DNA of 64,000 nt. Source: Deltaproteobacteria bacterium (lineage in GTDB: Bacteria; Myxococcota_A; UBA9160; UBA6930). The translations under genes and the position numbers were made by a program. The stretch is from contig JAJDAQ010000073.1 of the NCBI GenBank assembly GCA_029261815.1, forward strand, positions 42,642 to 106,641, read 5' to 3'. This document shows, piece by piece, positions 18,165 to 27,113 of the stretch; the first letter of the stretch is position 1; each line of letters starts with the position of its first letter. Under the pieces are notes generated by a model, which saw only the letters and a program-made list of their open reading frames with translations, searched no databases and was not told the origin of the DNA.

Positions 18165-20684
18165 GTGCTTACCACCGACTTCACATCATCTCCTTTCCTT
18201 GATCGCGCACGAGCGAAGCAACGCCTCCTGGCCCTCGCGGCTGCGGTCGTCATTGCGCTCGTCGCGACATCGCCGGTCGCATTCGCCCAGCCGGTCGACA
18301 ATGGCGTCTCTCTCGACTTCAACGACACCGAGTTGAACGTCGTGATCGACTCGATCGCGAAGATGACAGGCCGCAACTTCATCTATGACGATCGCGTGCG
18401 CGGGCGGGTCACGATTGTTTCGCCGACGCGAATCTCGGTAGAGGCCGCCTACGCGGTATTCGAGAGCGTGCTCCAGGTGAAGGGATTCACCACGGTCGAC
18501 GGTCCCGGTGGTGCCACCAAGATCATCCCGATTCGCGAGGCGAAAGAGAGCAACGTCGAGACCGTCCACGGGCGAAGTGCGCTGCCCGACTCCGACCGCT
18601 TCATCACTCGTTTGATTCCGATGCGGTACATCGATGCCGAGGCCATCACCAACACGCTGAAGCCCCTCGTCTCCAAGGACGCGTCGATGGTCGCCTACGC
18701 ACCGACCAACACCGTGATCCTCACCGATGCCGCAACCAACATCTCGCGCATCCTCCAGATCCTGCGATCGATCGACGTCGAGACCTACAAGGAAGAGTTG
18801 ACGGTCGTTCGCGTCGTCCACGCCGATGCCACGACGCTCGCTGGTCAACTCTCGGAGATCTTCGGCGCCGACGTCGCGGGTCCCGCGACCACCGCTGCGG
18901 CACGGGTCCGGCGGGCGCAGCAGCAAGCGCAGGCCGGCGCCAACGGCGGGTCTTCGGGCTCAAAGGGCCAGGTCCGTATCCTGACCGACGAACGCACCAA
19001 CTCGTTGATCGTCCTCGCTGCCCGCCAGCGGCTCGACGAGATTCGCGAGGTCATCCAACGACTGGACGTCCCCGTCAGCGGCGGCGGACGCATTCACGTC
19101 TACTACCTGAAGCACGCCGACGCGGAAGAACTCGCCGACACGCTGTCGTCCCTGATCACGGGTCAGCCGGCGCAGTCCAGCGGCACGAGCGGGACACAGA
19201 ACGTCCAGGCGTTGCGGGCGGCGATCACCGAGCTTTCGGACGGCGTCACGGTCACGCCGGACGCCCCGACCAACTCACTCGTCATCCAGGCCAGCCAGGA
19301 AGGCTACAACCGTCTGTCCCAGGTGATCGACCAGCTCGACATCGCGAGGCCCCAGGTCCTGGTTGAAGCCTTGATCATGGAGGTCGATGTCACTGACCGC
19401 CTCGATCTCGGATTCAGCGGTCTCGCACGCATCTTTCGCGGCGACAAGAACTTTGGCGTCGGCTCGTTCACGTCGACCGGTTCGAGTCGCGATTCGTTCG
19501 GAACGACCAATACGGCCGGCGTCGGCGACGCGATGCTCGACACCCTGCTCGGCAACCTCGGGACGGGCACCTTCATCGGCGCCGGCAACATCGAGGCCGG
19601 CTCCACGTTGATCCAGGGAATCATCACCGCGAGTGCGGGTCTGAATGGCACCAACATCCTGTCAGCGCCTCACATCCTGACCCTCGATAACGAAGAGGCC
19701 GAAATCCAGGTCGGCGACAACATCCCGATCGTGACGAGCCGCGTGCAATCGGCCCAGGGTGCCGCGGTCGGCGGACTCGCGACGAGTCAGAACATCGAAC
19801 GGCAGGATGTCGGCATCACACTGAAGGTCACGCCCCAGATCTCCGAAGGGAACCTTCTCCGGCTGGAACTCGAACAGGAGATCACCTCCGTCAACGAAAC
19901 GCTGACCGGCGTCACCGGAACAGCCGAGGAAGTCGGCGTCGCGCTCTCGAACCGGCAGATCAAGAACACGGTCGTGGTTGCGGACAACGAGACCGTCGTC
20001 ATCGGCGGATTGATCGACGAGCGACAAGAAGACCAGGAAACCAAGGTTCCCTGGTTGGGCGACATCCCCATCCTCGGCTGGGCCTTCAAGACCACGAGCG
20101 ATGAAGTCACCAAGCGAAACCTGCTGATCTTCCTCACGCCCCACATCGTGCGCAACGACCGCCAACTCGCCGCCGAGTCGATTCGAAAGCGCGAGGAGTT
20201 CTGGGCCAGTTCCCAGGTGGGCCTCTCCCTGTCCGCCAAGGAGCGCGAAGCCGCAGCCGCGGTACGAGCCGAGGCCGACGCCGCAGGAATCCAGGTCGAC
20301 GCATACCGCGGGAAGAACCCGGTCCGGACCCGGCTGCTCGACCACCGCGATCAGTATCCGATCCACCGGATGCTCGAGATCGAAGCCTCCGAGCGACGCG
20401 CGCGGGACGCCAGCGAAGCCGAAGCCACGACCGACGCGGACACGACGTACGGGGTGCTCGCAGCAACGTTCGGCGATGAGGGCGCCGCCGCCGCGACGCT
20501 GCAGCAGATCCTCGACGCCGGTCTCGACGGCATCCTGCAGACCGAAGACCGATCCGGGAGCCTGCTCTTCCAGGTCTTCATCGGGCCCTTCCCGTCCGTC
20601 GAAGAAGCCGAAGCCGCCGCTGAGAACGTTCGCATCGCCTTCGACCTCAAGCCGACCGTCATCGTCGAACGAGAGGCGCCGTGA
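18165..20684 (+). CDS. gspD: Type II secretion secretin GspD with C-terminal SPOR-like domain
   Basis: An 839-residue outer-membrane secretin. A GTG start gives a cleavable-looking signal (LLALAAAVVIALVATSPVAFA), then N0 (VSLDFNDTELNVVIDSIAKM), N1-N3 repeats (IPMRYIDAEAITNTLKPL, VHADATTLAGQLSEIFG, YYLKHADAEELADTLSSL) and the secretin barrel (VLVEALIMEVDV, VTPQISEGNLLRLELEQEI, VPWLGDIPILGWAFK, LLIFLTPHIV). The last 75 or so residues (VLAATFGDEGAAAATLQQ, LLFQVFIGPFPSVEEAEAAA) look like a SPOR peptidoglycan-binding fold, unusual for GspD. The GspE gene starts in a 4-base overlap. Confidence 0.95.
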   Translation: MLTTDFTSSPFLDRARAKQRLLALAAAVVIALVATSPVAFAQPVDNGVSLDFNDTELNVVIDSIAKMTGRNFIYDDRVRGRVTIVSPTRISVEAAYAVFESVLQVKGFTTVDGPGGATKIIPIREAKESNVETVHGRSALPDSDRFITRLIPMRYIDAEAITNTLKPLVSKDASMVAYAPTNTVILTDAATNISRILQILRSIDVETYKEELTVVRVVHADATTLAGQLSEIFGADVAGPATTAAARVRRAQQQAQAGANGGSSGSKGQVRILTDERTNSLIVLAARQRLDEIREVIQRLDVPVSGGGRIHVYYLKHADAEELADTLSSLITGQPAQSSGTSGTQNVQALRAAITELSDGVTVTPDAPTNSLVIQASQEGYNRLSQVIDQLDIARPQVLVEALIMEVDVTDRLDLGFSGLARIFRGDKNFGVGSFTSTGSSRDSFGTTNTAGVGDAMLDTLLGNLGTGTFIGAGNIEAGSTLIQGIITASAGLNGTNILSAPHILTLDNEEAEIQVGDNIPIVTSRVQSAQGAAVGGLATSQNIERQDVGITLKVTPQISEGNLLRLELEQEITSVNETLTGVTGTAEEVGVALSNRQIKNTVVVADNETVVIGGLIDERQEDQETKVPWLGDIPILGWAFKTTSDEVTKRNLLIFLTPHIVRNDRQLAAESIRKREEFWASSQVGLSLSAKEREAAAAVRAEADAAGIQVDAYRGKNPVRTRLLDHRDQYPIHRMLEIEASERRARDASEAEATTDADTTYGVLAATFGDEGAAAATLQQILDAGLDGILQTEDRSGSLLFQVFIGPFPSVEEAEAAAENVRIAFDLKPTVIVEREAP

Positions 20685-22420
20685 GCGCTGCGGCGAACAA
20701 CACATCGCTGGGCCTCCGAGAGGTCCTGCTCCGAACCACGCGTCTGGACCTCTCGCAGCTTCAGCAAGCGGTCGAGCACCAGTCGACGAACGGCGGCCGG
20801 CTCGTCGATAGCGTGGTGGATCTGGGATTCCTCGGAGAGGAAGAAGTTCTCGAAGCGTTGGGGAACCAGCTCGGCCTCCCCGTCCACGGAACCTTCGCCA
20901 TCCATGACGTCGATGAGGAGCTGACGGCGCGCCTCCCGATCGGCTTCGCAAAGACCCACGGTGTCCTGCCTTGCGGCATCCGCGAAGACGGCGCCGTTCG
21001 CGTCGTCCTATCGGACCCGTTCGACACCTCCTGTGTCGATGACCTTCGGTTGCTATTCGACGGAAGCGAGATCGCAACCGAACTCGCGCCCCGCCGCGCG
21101 GTCATGGCGGCCATCAACGAAGCCTACGATCGCGGCGGCAGTTCGATCGACGACATCGTGGAAGGCGCCACCGAAGACTTCAGCGCGATCGCCAGCGAGA
21201 TCTCGGCAGAGCCCCAGGACCTGCTCGAGTCCAGCGACGACGCACCCATCATCCGGCTCGTAGACTCGCTGCTGCAGCAGGCGGTCAAGGACCGCGCGAG
21301 TGACATCCATATCGAGCCGTTCGAACGGGACATCCGTGTCCGTTTCCGCTCGGACGACATGCTCTATGAGCCGGTCAGCACGCTTCCCAAAGCGCTGCTC
21401 CCGAGCATCGTTTCACGGATCAAGATCCTGGCTGGCCTGGACATCGCGGAGAAACGAGTTCCCCAGGATGGCCGTATCCGGCTGAAGATTGCCGGACGCG
21501 ACTACGACGTCAGACTTTCAACGGTCCCGGTTGCTCACGGCGAACGTCTTGTCCTTCGGCTGCTGCCGAGAACCACGGACATGCTCGATCTTGAGCGACT
21601 CGGATTTTCGCCCGAGCAACTCGAAGTCTGGGAGCGCCTGATCCGGCGCCCGCACGGGATCGTGCTCGTCACCGGGCCGACCGGTAGCGGCAAGACGACC
21701 ACGCTCTATGGAGCACTCGCGAAGGTCAACCGCGGCGACCAGAACATCATCACGATCGACGACCCGGTCGAGATCCAGCTTCCCGGCGTCGGCCAGATCG
21801 AAGTGAACAACAAGGTCGGCCTGACATTCGCGAACGCCCTGCGCTCGGTCCTTCGTCAAGATCCGAACATCGTGCTCGTGGGCGAGATCCGCGACCTCGA
21901 GACCGCAGAGATCGCGATTCAGGCGTCCCTGACTGGCCACCTCGTCTTCTCGACCATCCATACGAACGATGCCCCCAGCGCCGTCACGAGACTCGTTGAC
22001 ATGGGCGTGGAGCCGTACCTCGTGGCCTCTTCCCTCGTGGCAGTCCTCGCGCAGCGCCTCGTGCGTGTCCTGTGCACCGAGTGCCGCGAGGCCTACACCC
22101 CGACGCCGGAAGCCCTCGCCGAAGTCGGCATCCGAGCCAATGGGCCGGTCACCGTCTATCGCGCCACCGGCTGCGCCACCTGCCACGACAGCGGCTACCG
22201 CGGGCGAGTCGGGATTTTCGAGTTGATGGTGGTCGACGACGCGATTCGCGACCAGATCACCCAGACGCTGGACGCGAAGAGCATCAAGCGCACGGCCGTC
22301 GCCGGCGGGATGAGCACGCTTCGCGCGGACGGCGCTCGGAAAGTCATCGATGGCACGACATCGATCGAAGAGGTCCTCCGCACCAGCGAAGACGAGGGCG
22401 TCTCGGCCGGAGCGCTCTGA
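20681..22420 (+). CDS. gspE: Type II secretion ATPase GspE
   Basis: A 579-residue hexameric ATPase that drives pseudopilus assembly. It has an N1/MshEN-like N-domain, DIHIEPFERDIRVRFR, Walker A GPTGSGKTTTLYGAL near residue 330, the Asp box QDPNIVLVGEIRD, His box GHLVFSTIHTNDAP, and a four-Cys zinc module (CTECREAY followed by CATCHDSGYRGR). GTG start within the gspD stop (GTGA). Complete motif set implies an active motor; it would act with GspF and GspL at the inner membrane. Confidence 0.97.
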   Translation: MSAAANNTSLGLREVLLRTTRLDLSQLQQAVEHQSTNGGRLVDSVVDLGFLGEEEVLEALGNQLGLPVHGTFAIHDVDEELTARLPIGFAKTHGVLPCGIREDGAVRVVLSDPFDTSCVDDLRLLFDGSEIATELAPRRAVMAAINEAYDRGGSSIDDIVEGATEDFSAIASEISAEPQDLLESSDDAPIIRLVDSLLQQAVKDRASDIHIEPFERDIRVRFRSDDMLYEPVSTLPKALLPSIVSRIKILAGLDIAEKRVPQDGRIRLKIAGRDYDVRLSTVPVAHGERLVLRLLPRTTDMLDLERLGFSPEQLEVWERLIRRPHGIVLVTGPTGSGKTTTLYGALAKVNRGDQNIITIDDPVEIQLPGVGQIEVNNKVGLTFANALRSVLRQDPNIVLVGEIRDLETAEIAIQASLTGHLVFSTIHTNDAPSAVTRLVDMGVEPYLVASSLVAVLAQRLVRVLCTECREAYTPTPEALAEVGIRANGPVTVYRATGCATCHDSGYRGRVGIFELMVVDDAIRDQITQTLDAKSIKRTAVAGGMSTLRADGARKVIDGTTSIEEVLRTSEDEGVSAGAL

Positions 22421-22423
22421 GCC

Positions 22424-23659
22424 GTGCCCGTCTTCGCGTACAAGGGCGTCCTCGACTCCGGGCGTGCCACCCGAGGATTCGTCGACGCGGAGAGCGACCG
22501 GGCCGCCCGCGCGAAGTTGCGGCGAGACGGGATCTTCTTGACCGAACTCGCGGCGAGCGCCCGCGGAGCCACCGAAGCCGAGAAGGCGAACGCGGGCTGG
22601 AACATTTCATTCGACAGCTTCGGCTCGGTATCGGACATCGACATCTCGATTGCGACCCGGCAGCTCGCGACCTTGCTAGGCGCAGGTATTCCGCTGGTCG
22701 AGTCGCTCGGCGCACTCGCCGAACAAGTCGAGACCGCTCGGCTCAAAGGCGTCCTCGGCCAGGTACGCGACCGCGTCAATGAAGGAGCGAACTTCGCCGA
22801 CGCACTCGCATCGACGGGCGCCTTCTCGCCCCTCTATGTCAGCATGGTTCGCGCCGGGGAAGCCGGCGGCGCGCTCGAGATCGTGCTCCAAAGACTGGCC
22901 GACTATCTCGAAGCCGCAGTGCGGACCAAGAACCGCGTGCTCTCGATCGTGATGTACCCGCTGTTCATGCTCCTGTTCGCGGGTGTCGTTGTCGTGGTCC
23001 TCGTCGTGTTCGTGCTGCCACAGGTCACCGAACTGGTGACGCGCCTCGACCAGGAACTCCCGCTCATGACCCAGATCGTCTTGGGTGGCGCAGCATTCTT
23101 GCGAAGCTATTGGTGGGCTCTACTGCTCGGCGGCGTGCTCGCCGGCGTGGGCATCACCGCAGGGGCCCGGACAGAACGCGGGCGCCGGACCCTGGACGTC
23201 GTCGCGCTCCGCATCCCCGGAATCGGACGAATGGTGCGCCTGACGGCTGTCTCGCGATTCACCCGCACGCTATCCACGCTGCTCGCCGGCGGCGTTCCGA
23301 TCGTTCGCGCGCTCGAAACGTCGCGTGACGTTGCCAACAACCGGGTCCTGGGCGATGCGATCGATCAGGCACGCATTGCGATCACCGAGGGTTCCAGCAT
23401 CGCAGCGCCTCTCCGAGCCAGCGGGCAGTTCCCGCCGCTGGTGACGCACATGGTCGATGTCGGTGAACGCACCGGCGAACTCGAAGCCATGCTCCACAAG
23501 GTGGCCGAGGCCTACGACGAACAGGTCGAAAACGCCGTCACGCGGATGACGGCCATCCTCGAACCCGTCCTCATCCTGGTGATGGTCGGTGTCGTCTTGA
23601 TGATCACGCTGTCGGTCCTGCAACCCTTGATGCAGGCCACCCAGGGAATTGCGCAATGA
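22424..23659 (+). CDS. gspF: Type II secretion inner-membrane platform protein GspF
   Basis: A 411-residue polytopic protein with two T2SF domains (roughly residues 70-190 and 270-395). Visible landmarks are the N-terminal VFAYKGVLDSG, ATRQLATLLGAGIPLVESL, three membrane segments (LFMLLFAGVVVVVLVVFVLP, WWALLLGGVLAGVGITAG, LILVMVGVVLMITLSVLQP), and FTRTLSTLLAGGVPIVRAL. GTG start 4 bases after the gspE stop. It is the rotor-like core of the platform that GspE acts on. Confidence 0.96.
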   Translation: MPVFAYKGVLDSGRATRGFVDAESDRAARAKLRRDGIFLTELAASARGATEAEKANAGWNISFDSFGSVSDIDISIATRQLATLLGAGIPLVESLGALAEQVETARLKGVLGQVRDRVNEGANFADALASTGAFSPLYVSMVRAGEAGGALEIVLQRLADYLEAAVRTKNRVLSIVMYPLFMLLFAGVVVVVLVVFVLPQVTELVTRLDQELPLMTQIVLGGAAFLRSYWWALLLGGVLAGVGITAGARTERGRRTLDVVALRIPGIGRMVRLTAVSRFTRTLSTLLAGGVPIVRALETSRDVANNRVLGDAIDQARIAITEGSSIAAPLRASGQFPPLVTHMVDVGERTGELEAMLHKVAEAYDEQVENAVTRMTAILEPVLILVMVGVVLMITLSVLQPLMQATQGIAQ

Positions 23660-23670
23660 AGGAGACCGCC

Positions 23671-24129
23671 ATGCATGCCGTCCCCCAGAAACAACGCCGC
23701 GAAGGCTTCACCCTCATCGAGATCATGGCCGTCGTCCTGATCATCGGAATCCTGAGTGCCGGTGTGGGACTCGCCGTCGCCGGCATCGTCGATGACGCGA
23801 AGCTCAACACGACACAACAGGACATCCGAAGTCTGGAAGCCGCGCTCGAGTTCTATCGGATGGACAATGGCCGGTATCCGTCCACGGAGCAGGGACTTCG
23901 CGCGCTCATCGAGAAGCCGACCGCTGGCCCCCCCGCTCGTCGTTGGCGCAAGGGCGGATACCTGAACAAGTCGATCCTTCCCACCGACGGATGGGATTCC
24001 CCATTCGAGTACGCCCAACCGGGGAGCCACAACGCCGATGGCTTCGACATCTGGTCGGTCGGCAACGATGGGACGCCGGGTGGCGGCGACGACCTGGGCA
24101 ATTGGGCGCCCGACCAGAGCGAACAGTAG
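23671..24129 (+). CDS. gspG: Major pseudopilin GspG
   Basis: A 152-residue prepilin. A short basic leader ends at the peptidase site G/FTLIEIMAVVLIIGIL, with Glu at position +5 of the mature form. The family C-domain follows with YRMDNGRYPSTEQGLRALI and KGGYLNKSILPTDGWDSPF, and a Gly/Asp-rich calcium-site-like NDGTPGGGDD. The ATG at 23671 has AAGGAG 8 bases ahead and is preferred; an in-frame ATG 15 bases earlier overlaps the gspF stop and is the alternative. Processing needs a GspO prepilin peptidase, which is not in this window. Confidence 0.95.
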   Translation: MHAVPQKQRREGFTLIEIMAVVLIIGILSAGVGLAVAGIVDDAKLNTTQQDIRSLEAALEFYRMDNGRYPSTEQGLRALIEKPTAGPPARRWRKGGYLNKSILPTDGWDSPFEYAQPGSHNADGFDIWSVGNDGTPGGGDDLGNWAPDQSEQ

Positions 24130-24147
24130 GCCCGCCCAGCGGCTCCG

Positions 24148-24744
24148 ATGACGCCCGTCTTCCCGCGCCGACGCCGACCCGGCTTCACCCTTCTCGAGGT
24201 GATGGCCGTCGTCTTGCTGTTGTCGCTGCTCGCAGCGGTTGCGCTTCCTGCGCTTGGACGCAGCCAGGCCGGAGCGGCCGAAGAGGATGCCCGAGAGGTC
24301 GCAGCGGCCATCGAGTATGCGCGCCGTTCGGCACTCGCGACGCGCCAGGATCACCGGCTGATCCTCGACCTTCGCGAAGCCCGCTGGTGGGTCGAGCGAC
24401 GCGAGCGCCCGCGGGATCCGGAGTCCGACCTCGCGCCGGGCGAAATCTCGACCTGGGGGAACCAGTCCGACCTCCCGTTGACTGCCCCGCGGACGACGCT
24501 CGGCGAATACCAGCCGGTCTCCGGTCTCGTCGGTCAAGGGAATGTCCTGCGCGACGACGTCTTCTTCGGCGGCGCGGAGACCGCAACGGGCTGGATCGAC
24601 GACGGCCAACTTCAGATCGAGGTCCGGGCCGATGGCCAGATCGACGCGGTCGAGATCCATCTCGTCACCGCCGAGCGTGACCGGATCCGCATCGCGATCG
24701 CCGCCCTCGACGAGCACGTCGGAATCTACACCGATGCGGAATAA
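24148..24744 (+). CDS. gspH: Minor pseudopilin GspH
   Basis: A 198-residue prepilin-like protein with basic leader RRRRP and cleavage motif G/FTLLEVMAVVLLLSLLAAV. The mature part includes AIEYARRSALATRQDHRLILDL, as in GspH, and an extended loop-rich C-domain. Position after gspG supports the GspH call over other minor pseudopilins. The reading frame overlaps gspI by 11 bases. Confidence 0.9.
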   Translation: MTPVFPRRRRPGFTLLEVMAVVLLLSLLAAVALPALGRSQAGAAEEDAREVAAAIEYARRSALATRQDHRLILDLREARWWVERRERPRDPESDLAPGEISTWGNQSDLPLTAPRTTLGEYQPVSGLVGQGNVLRDDVFFGGAETATGWIDDGQLQIEVRADGQIDAVEIHLVTAERDRIRIAIAALDEHVGIYTDAE

Positions 24745-25222
24745 CACCGGATTTACGCTGCTCGAGGTCATGGGGGCCGTACTGATCATGGGCCTCCTCG
24801 GTACGTCGCTGATGACGGCCACGCTCGAGAGCACCCGCCGCACCGGCAATGCGCGCGATCAATTGACCGCTTCCCTTCTCGCCGACTCTGCGCTCGCCAA
24901 CGTGACTGCGGGTCTGCGGACCGATAGCGACAGCTCTCGCGGAGAAGAGCGAGACATCGACGGCTACCGGGTGTCCGTTCAGGTCTCTCCGGTCGATGCC
25001 ACCCGGCTGGGCCTCGGACCCCTCGTGGAGCGCGAGCGCGGCGAGGCAGCGCCGGCGGCATTCACTGCTGCGGGCCGCACTCCCCCGCCGCTCCTTCAGA
25101 TCCGGGTCGAGGTTTCGGTCGCCGATGAGGTCGTATCGCAACGGACGAGCTTCCTGTTTGATGGTCGCTCGTCGCCCGCCCTGCAGGACGCATTCGCCGA
25201 AGAGCCGGAGCCGGACGCATGA
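24734..25222 (+). CDS. gspI: Minor pseudopilin GspI
   Basis: A 162-residue protein with an unusually short leader, MRNNTG, before FTLLEVMGAVLIMGLLGTS. The ATG lies inside the end of gspH and puts the peptidase site at residue 6; a longer in-frame extension upstream has no prepilin leader and is rejected. The middle holds ARDQLTASLLADSALANV, typical of the GspI helix. GspI, J and K are thought to cap the pseudopilus tip. Confidence 0.9.
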   Translation: MRNNTGFTLLEVMGAVLIMGLLGTSLMTATLESTRRTGNARDQLTASLLADSALANVTAGLRTDSDSSRGEERDIDGYRVSVQVSPVDATRLGLGPLVERERGEAAPAAFTAAGRTPPPLLQIRVEVSVADEVVSQRTSFLFDGRSSPALQDAFAEEPEPDA

Positions 25223-26085
25223 GCCGCCGATCCGGATTCACCTTGCTCGAGACACTCGCCGTCGTCGTCGGACTGTCGTTGGTCCTCACAGCCGTCGTCT
25301 CCACGTACGTCGCGATCCAAGACCAAAGTGTGGCTGCCGCACGGGCCACGGAAGCGCCGCGCCGCGCGACGGCCTTGCTGGACCAGCTGGCCCGTGAACT
25401 CGGCTCAGCCACCCTGCTCGTCAAACCTGATGACGTCGACCCGGCCGCCCATCCCTGGTTGTTCCTGGGCGAGCGTCGCGTGGGATCGGAAGGTTCCGAC
25501 CGCATTCGATTCCAGACCCGCAGCGGCCGTGCGCGGACGTCTTCCCAACATCAGTCGGATCTTCGCGATGTCGCCGTCTGGCTCGCGCCATCGAGCGGAG
25601 GCGCCGGCAATGACCTCTACCGCTGGTCGTCCAGCCAGCTTCCGTCGCAGCTCGAACGACGCTTTCCCCGGGCAGACCAGGCGGGCGCCGAAGTCTGGGC
25701 GCGCGGCATCGAAACATTTGGTGTGCGCTGGCTCGCCGAGGACGGCGCATGGGTGGACGAGTGGGACTCCTCCACCCTCGCGCAGTCCAGTCAGCTCCCC
25801 GTGGCCGCCGAGATCTCCGTCTCGTTCATCGCGGACGCGGACGACGCGTCGCAAGCGCCACTGTCGTACGCACGCCGCCTTCCGCTTGTGGTGCGGCCAC
25901 TGGATCTGCAGGCTGCGCTCGCGGGTGATCAAGCCTTCGCGCCGGACCCCGATGACGCGGAGGGGCAAGAAGACATCGACGGGAACATTCCGGACGAAGA
26001 GGCACCGGAGGCTGGACCCGCCGCAAGCGCACTTCGACCGTCCCAGTCGGACGGGCAGCCCCTCTTTCGGGAGCTTCGGCAATGA
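25219..26085 (+). CDS. gspJ: Minor pseudopilin GspJ
   Basis: A 288-residue prepilin-like protein: leader MSRRSG, then FTLLETLAVVVGLSLVLTAVV. The body has GspJ-like strands (LLDQLARELGSATLL, VAVWLAPSSGG, GIETFGVRWLAEDGAWVDEW, ISVSFIADADD). The last 45 residues are acidic and Pro/Ala-rich, longer than usual. Start overlaps the gspI stop by 4 bases and its stop overlaps gspK in the same way. Confidence 0.9.
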   Translation: MSRRSGFTLLETLAVVVGLSLVLTAVVSTYVAIQDQSVAAARATEAPRRATALLDQLARELGSATLLVKPDDVDPAAHPWLFLGERRVGSEGSDRIRFQTRSGRARTSSQHQSDLRDVAVWLAPSSGGAGNDLYRWSSSQLPSQLERRFPRADQAGAEVWARGIETFGVRWLAEDGAWVDEWDSSTLAQSSQLPVAAEISVSFIADADDASQAPLSYARRLPLVVRPLDLQAALAGDQAFAPDPDDAEGQEDIDGNIPDEEAPEAGPAASALRPSQSDGQPLFRELRQ

Positions 26086-27113
26086 GTCCGCAGCGCCGCG
26101 TCGTGAACCGTTCCGGTCAGCGTGGGATCGCGCTCGTCGCTGTCCTCCTCTTCCTTCTCCTCGCGGGAAGCGCCGCGGCGACCTTTGTCTACCGCTCGCT
26201 GACCGACGTCTTGATCGCCGGGAATCGCGATGCCGGTGCGCAAGCCGAAGCCCTTGCGAGTGGCGGCGTAGAAGTTGCGTTCGCCATACTGGCCCAGGAC
26301 CGGCTGGACGAGTCGAGCGCCGACTTCCGCGCGGAAGCGTGGGGCGACGACTGGCACCGCCTCGCCAGCGTGCCGATATCGACCGAAGACGGTGCCCTCC
26401 TCCGGATCCGGGTCGAAGACGCCGGAAGCCGCCTGAACCTCAATGCGCTGTTCGCCGACGGGCTGATCCGAGATCCGCTCACCGAAATCCTGCTGATTCG
26501 ATGGTTCGAACGCCTCGCCGACGAAGCGCCCGACGTGTTCCGAAGCCGCGACCCCGATGAACTCGCGCAGAACCTGATCGACTGGGTGGATGCCGATGAA
26601 ACGCGCCCCGGAGGCGGGCTCGAGGACGACTACTACCAGCGTCAGCGCCCGTCCTATCGCGCAGCCAACCGTCCACTCTTGAGTGTCGACGAACTCGCTC
26701 TGATCGAGGGATTCGATGCCGAGGTCGTGGCCGTACTCCGGCCATACGTCACCGTGTACCCGCTCGCCGGCGGCGACGGAATCAACCCGAATACGGCCCC
26801 GCCGTGGGTTCTCGCCCTTCTTTTCCATGGGACTGGAGATGACTTCCTGTTCGCCGAAGAAGAGACAGTGCGTGCAATCCTCGACATTCGGGAAGGCGGC
26901 GGCATCCTCTGCGCGGACGACGCCGACCACCCGTCTTGCACCCCGATTCGGGAAGCCATCCCGGGCGAGATCTTCCCGCCCCCGACCTTCTCGACCGATG
27001 TCTTCCGAGTGGTCTCTCAAGCCGAAGTCGGCGATGTCATTGCAACGGTGGAGGCCACTGTGGATCGCGAAGATCCGATTGAACCCACGCTCCTCTCCTG
27101 GAGGGTCGATTGA
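26082..27113 (+). CDS. gspK: Minor pseudopilin GspK
   Basis: A 343-residue tip pseudopilin. The N-terminal segment RGIALVAVLLFLLLAGSAAA lacks Glu at +5, as expected for GspK. The large alpha-helical insert is visible (SRLNLNALFADGLI, LAQNLIDWVDADETRPGG, YRAANRPLLSVDELALIEGF, VYPLAGGDGINPNTAPPWVL), the last being the helix-hairpin-helix-like SAM region. Translation-coupled to gspJ and gspL. Confidence 0.93.
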   Translation: MSPQRRVVNRSGQRGIALVAVLLFLLLAGSAAATFVYRSLTDVLIAGNRDAGAQAEALASGGVEVAFAILAQDRLDESSADFRAEAWGDDWHRLASVPISTEDGALLRIRVEDAGSRLNLNALFADGLIRDPLTEILLIRWFERLADEAPDVFRSRDPDELAQNLIDWVDADETRPGGGLEDDYYQRQRPSYRAANRPLLSVDELALIEGFDAEVVAVLRPYVTVYPLAGGDGINPNTAPPWVLALLFHGTGDDFLFAEEETVRAILDIREGGGILCADDADHPSCTPIREAIPGEIFPPPTFSTDVFRVVSQAEVGDVIATVEATVDREDPIEPTLLSWRVD

